NCBI GenBank assembly: GCA_023230025.1
Contig: JALNYD010000067.1
Coordinates: 1-11,270, forward strand
Reading direction: 5' to 3'
Length of the DNA stretch: 11,270 nucleotides
From: Candidatus Cloacimonadota bacterium
GTDB taxonomy: Bacteria; Cloacimonadota; Cloacimonadia; Cloacimonadales; Cloacimonadaceae
Both the position numbers and the translations under genes were made by a program. Position 1 is the stretch's first letter; each line of letters starts with the position of its first letter. The notes under the pieces are model-generated. The model worked only from the letters and a program-made list of their open reading frames with translations, was not told the origin of the DNA and did not search any database. Positions 8,901-11,270 of the stretch are shown piece by piece.

Positions 8901-9776
8901 GTTGTATGGTGTACCAAATGTGATCAAGACCAGATAGCCTTTATCCGTAAAATCAATCTTGTTGATCGTACCATCCAGGTCATACACAAGATGCTGCAAC
9001 TTCACATAAAAGTGGTGATAATCCTGGATGTTCAGTTGATCGCCGCCCTCGCGATTGCTGATGTGCACAAAGATCACTGCGGTATTACGCAATTCTGCAC
9101 TGAAGCCCTTTTCCTGGATTTTATGCTGTACTTTCACTGGTATAAAACTATCTCCGGCGATGACTAGTTGTTCTGCTTCACATTGATTGGGGATCAGGGG
9201 ATAATCCTGGTAGGGCAGGATTTCCGCACCACACACAATCTGCCCTTCTGGGGCAACAGCACCCAGCTCAAACAATTCGCGAACAACTTCTCCATCCACG
9301 AAATAATCCAGATGATGATGAGCATCTCCCACAATACACAGATTTATCTGGCCATACTTGATGGCCCCATCAAAGATGATGCTATGTCCGTATTTATCTT
9401 GAAAGCTTGCGTTTAAATCCTTTAGCTGCTCATACATCTGCTCGCGGCAATTGAGGATGCGGGGAATAGCGGTTTCGGGGCTGCCTGGAAAAAGGGCAAA
9501 CATGGAATCCCCGCCATATTTCAAAAGACACCCCCCATTTGCATGAATACATCCGATCATGGTCTCAAAATAGCTATTGAGGATTCCGGTAATGATTTCC
9601 ACGCCATAATGCCCTTTAGCGCTAACCTGTTCCGTGATCTTCGTAAACGAACAGATGTCAGTATTCAGGATTCCCGCTTCTTCTGTGAAGCGATAGGGTA
9701 GCACAAGTTGTTCCAAGTCTTTCGCCGCAAGCTTTAGACGAAGGTTCAGATACGAAGGAATCAGAGGGTCAATCAT
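5982..9776 (-). CDS. Soluble adenylyl cyclase-like class III cyclase (C1-C2-NTPase-TPR)
   Basis: Large cytosolic protein predicted to make a cyclic nucleotide, probably cAMP. Two cyclase domains lie in tandem. C1 (about 35-185) has metal-binding D40 and D90 and also K86. C2 (about 230-365) has K279, N347 and R351 for substrate binding and transition-state stabilisation, but H238 and Y281 where metal aspartates would be. One composite active site and one degenerate site are therefore expected, as in mammalian ADCY10. The purine-recognition position is G340, where Thr or Asp is usual. An NTPase module follows, with a P-loop at 443-450 (GPAGTGKS) and Walker B at 559-564 (ILFIDD). A helical linker leads to about seven TPR repeats of roughly 40-residue period (about 960-1250). 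No membrane helix is seen. The start is fixed by GAGGAG six bases before the ATG. The gene begins 37 nt after a hybrid kinase gene, with a TATTATAAA stretch between them that might be a weak -10 but has no good -35. The family is secure; product and regulator are inferred. Confidence 0.94.
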   Translation of the reverse strand: MIDPLIPSYLNLRLKLAAKDLEQLVLPYRFTEEAGILNTDICSFTKITEQVSAKGHYGVEIITGILNSYFETMIGCIHANGGCLLKYGGDSMFALFPGSPETAIPRILNCREQMYEQLKDLNASFQDKYGHSIIFDGAIKYGQINLCIVGDAHHHLDYFVDGEVVRELFELGAVAPEGQIVCGAEILPYQDYPLIPNQCEAEQLVIAGDSFIPVKVQHKIQEKGFSAELRNTAVIFVHISNREGGDQLNIQDYHHFYVKLQHLVYDLDGTINKIDFTDKGYLVLITFGTPYNHIDDIERAFTCAYRIRNIPSESLAVKIGITYSNIYAGILGASTRYEYGIIGNAVNIAARLMSNSRAGEISFSEDILSKVTSRFESVFVDEVPVKGIRKPLRIHKIIGELPDSWYSMHGKYADKMMVCHNQEIAQIQNELALGKTPYVILAGPAGTGKSFLAYQIMLPFKTTDTAMDIYVMEEYNQNKQCSWLNSVLSRHLMVFDLIQDLALLEDFCLKQKLDFDLKLLKQYFMAMRDSDIELNKNEFEIIYNQLSDIVSLLLQSERILFIDDIQWMDSSSQQVFTRTLSGLLKANTAVIISSRAILDYITPMGLDNPRHQIAMQNLDPEPATAIIKAEIPVVSEDAISSIYKMTKGNPLFMVEMTKVIRDNIDVENSILAESDLRRLEKEGIISNTIENLLINEYENLESDAQKMLKIASIIGKAFALEELNMVSKATINSDYQEIIQDLSTSHIIGQKTFNPGIEYVFNNHLMRDAIYRTILLGEKKELHEKMAKFYEDKYASNLHPWLELIANHYIFANSPQKALQYAILSGEKTARLAAYPESNYYYEKALSFCQDSLQCYHIRLAMIKNEINQGDGNMAWKLLCELEQIYPQHLNDDFYLQQARILTLKGMYKESIELIPKTLPLIHSEAFKNSIRLRYMDALNFLNRMDEFHTEAAILQQALADSTDFKLKGDFLITMAQMHLNRSEYAQATDYYQQLRNLAEKSSDQIHLRIAFNGLGITASRTGDNATARKYYELSLSICERLGDRNGYAKLIMDLGTLLRNDGDIEGAIILYQKSRNTAESIGNTTHQSAATYNIGEAYYYLHQFDEALKYLQESLELSESIGDLSGKTYCYDAMGDIHFQSDELDEAEEIYNANLLVQQELNDKEGIAHTIGNLANVASRRGRIEQAVELYQQQMDILGEVGDLNGMGRAYYNRAMIYLDNGDKAASISNLQQALKLFEQCQAQIFIDLTREKLNEILDSPDV

Positions 9777-9813
9777 GTTTAGCTCCTCAGTTTATAATAT
9801 GTCTGAAGTCTGT

Positions 9814-11270
9814 TTATTCAGCTTCTAGGGTTGCCCGGATTTTATCTGCCAGTTCAGCGCGGGTAAAGGGTTTTTGGATGAAAGGTAGATTGGGATCAAG
9901 CTCTCCATGTTTGGTGATTACGTTTTCGGTATAGCCGGACATCAGCAGAATCTTGATTTCAGGATGTTTGAATCTCAATATTGCCGCCAGTTCCAAGCCG
10001 CTGAGTCCTGGCATTACCACGTCTGAAATAACTAATCGGGGGCGTAAGCCTTCATTCTCAATCATCACCATCGCGCGATCTGCACTATCTGCGCTACTAA
10101 CTTCATAGCCGATTTTGTGGATGATCTTTCCGGCAAGATCCGCGATTGAGGGATCATCCTCAACAACCAGAATCAATTCTTTAGCACCTTTTTTGTCAGA
10201 GAGATCCTCGGGCTTTGCCTTGTAAATATATTCTCCCTTAGCCGAGGGGATCAGGATCACAAAGCTGGCTCCTCTGCCGGGCAGAGTGTCAACATGGATA
10301 TGTCCTTCGGCCCGTTTCACGATGCCATACACTGTGGGTAAGCCCAATCCTGTGCCATGTCCGCGTTCTTTGGTAGTGAAAAATGGTTCAAAGATATGCT
10401 CCTTGATTTCTTTGGTCATTCCGGTTCCAGTATCGGTGATTTTTAGTACTACATACTCACCAGGTGGAATCATCGGATGCTGATCATGGAACATATGGTT
10501 TACCTCGAAACCGAAGGTCTTAATACTGAGCTTGCCGCCCATAGGCATGGCTTCACGGGCATTGATTACCAGATTCATCACCACTTGTTCCAATTGACCT
10601 ATATCTGCCATTATTGGGGGGATATCCTCCTGCAGATCAATCTCAAAATCCACATCCTCACCGATCAGACGCATCAGCATTTTGTAAAGGTTATTGACGG
10701 CATCGTTGATGGATACCAGTTGGGGTTGAATGATCTGTTTACGGCTGAAAGTAAGCAATTGGCGGGTAAGGCTGGAGGCACGGTTTCCCGCATTGAGGAT
10801 TTCCTGGAGATCGTCATAAATTGGATCCTGGGGACGCAAGTTGTTCAGCAATTCCTCGGCATAGCCCAGGATTACGGTGAGTACGTTGTTGAAATCATGA
10901 GCAACGCCTCCCGCCAACTGACCAATGCTATCCAGCTTTTGAGCCTGGCGAAGTTGTTCACTAAGCTCTTGCTGTTTGATCTGGGCTCGCTTGCTTTCGG
11001 TAATATCCTGGATGATGCCCAGAACTTTGACCAGTTTGCCGTTTTCCATGGTGCCCTGGGCGGTAGCCCGGACGTAGATTTTGCGGCCTTTAAAAGTGGT
11101 TAACCAGGATTCAAGCTCGTATGCTGTGCCGTGTGCATACATCTCTTCCATCAAGCTTTGCAGTTTTTCTCTGGATTCTGGAGGGTAACATTGCAGGCTG
11201 CTGTCAACAAGTTCCTGTGCCTCATGGCTATCGGGGTCAATATCATACAAATGATACATTTCTTGAGTCC
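9814..11270 (-). CDS. PAS hybrid sensor histidine kinase (PAS, HisKA, HATPase, receiver), 5'-partial
   Basis: Sensor kinase that should transfer phosphate from His to its own receiver. The frame is open to the window edge. The ATG at 11259 lacks a ribosome binding site and falls inside a PAS fold, so the protein begins beyond 11270. Numbered from that ATG: the rest of a PAS_3-like domain (about 1-88), a short coiled coil, H-box with H121 in an HDFNN context (HPK4 type), N-box N229/N233, G1 box at D276, G2 box at 300-307, then a receiver (about 361-480) with D368/D369, phospho-acceptor D413, S441 and K463. All key residues are intact. No membrane helix is visible in the part seen, so it may be cytosolic, or its membrane part may lie outside. 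The receiver has no output domain. The gene ends 37 nt before the cyclase gene on the same strand, so the two are probably co-transcribed and may share a signalling pathway. The kinase class is sure; the signal and partner are unknown. Confidence 0.93.
   Translation of the reverse strand, partial: TQEMYHLYDIDPDSHEAQELVDSSLQCYPPESREKLQSLMEEMYAHGTAYELESWLTTFKGRKIYVRATAQGTMENGKLVKVLGIIQDITESKRAQIKQQELSEQLRQAQKLDSIGQLAGGVAHDFNNVLTVILGYAEELLNNLRPQDPIYDDLQEILNAGNRASSLTRQLLTFSRKQIIQPQLVSINDAVNNLYKMLMRLIGEDVDFEIDLQEDIPPIMADIGQLEQVVMNLVINAREAMPMGGKLSIKTFGFEVNHMFHDQHPMIPPGEYVVLKITDTGTGMTKEIKEHIFEPFFTTKERGHGTGLGLPTVYGIVKRAEGHIHVDTLPGRGASFVILIPSAKGEYIYKAKPEDLSDKKGAKELILVVEDDPSIADLAGKIIHKIGYEVSSADSADRAMVMIENEGLRPRLVISDVVMPGLSGLELAAILRFKHPEIKILLMSGYTENVITKHGELDPNLPFIQKPFTRAELADKIRATLEAE

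Noticed and set aside
8511..9167. A 218-codon plus-strand reading frame opposite the cyclase C2 and linker region.
   Set aside because: It overlaps a strongly conserved cyclase domain on the other strand and its translation has no recognisable motif.
9791..9799. An AT-rich TATTATAAA-like stretch between kinase and cyclase genes as a promoter.
   Set aside because: No acceptable -35 sequence lies at the right distance, and the 37-nt gap fits co-transcription; it is mentioned only as a weak possibility in the cyclase entry.
10477..11103. A 208-codon plus-strand reading frame opposite the PAS hybrid kinase.
   Set aside because: It is fully antisense to a gene with intact kinase motifs, shows no domain or good start site, and is explained by codon bias of the real gene.
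11257..11259. ATG as the true start of the PAS hybrid kinase.
   Set aside because: There is no ribosome binding site, the frame stays open to the window edge, and the codon falls inside a PAS domain.

Overview
The window carries five protein genes and two short intergenic regions, with moderate GC and uniform codon use by eye. A lipoprotein with a lipobox, an exported M16 zinc protease and a membrane hybrid kinase with a periplasmic-type sensor point to a Gram-negative-type bacterium. The mix of hybrid HDFNN-type kinases and large cyclase/ATPase/TPR proteins would suit an uncultured FCB-group or Cloacimonadota-like lineage. That taxonomic guess is low confidence and rests on gene style only. 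No RNA genes, CRISPR arrays, transposases or prophage genes are visible.

Layout. (1) Positions 1-2169, plus strand: the 3' part of a membrane hybrid histidine kinase whose 5' end lies outside the window. (2) Positions 2170-2297: a convergent intergenic gap holding a clear intrinsic terminator for the minus strand. (3) Positions 2298-5762, minus strand: a two-gene unit encoding a 206-residue lipoprotein followed 24 nt later by a 939-residue secreted M16 (PqqL/insulinase-type) metalloprotease. (4) Positions 5763-5981: an intergenic gap with a candidate promoter, a perfect 14-bp palindrome and a hairpin that encloses the stop codon of the next gene. (5) Positions 5982-9776, minus strand: a 1264-residue class III nucleotide cyclase with the order cyclase C1, cyclase C2, NTPase, TPR, resembling mammalian soluble adenylyl cyclase (ADCY10). 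(6) Positions 9814-11270, minus strand: a PAS hybrid histidine kinase, 5'-truncated by the window edge, ending 37 nt upstream of the cyclase start.

How they may work together. The kinase at 9814-11270 and the cyclase are closely spaced and probably co-transcribed. This suggests one signalling unit linking a phosphorelay to cyclic nucleotide production. The kinase ends in a receiver with no output domain, so it needs a partner that is not visible here. The lipoprotein/M16 pair looks like a separate envelope unit with its own promoter and terminator.

The most interesting object is the cyclase. Its C1 half keeps both metal-binding aspartates, and its C2 half keeps the lysine, asparagine and arginine needed for catalysis, so it should form one active and one degenerate site in a single chain. 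However, the purine-recognition position is glycine, and the arginine of the mammalian bicarbonate pocket is replaced by phenylalanine. Its nucleotide specificity and its regulation by bicarbonate are therefore open questions.
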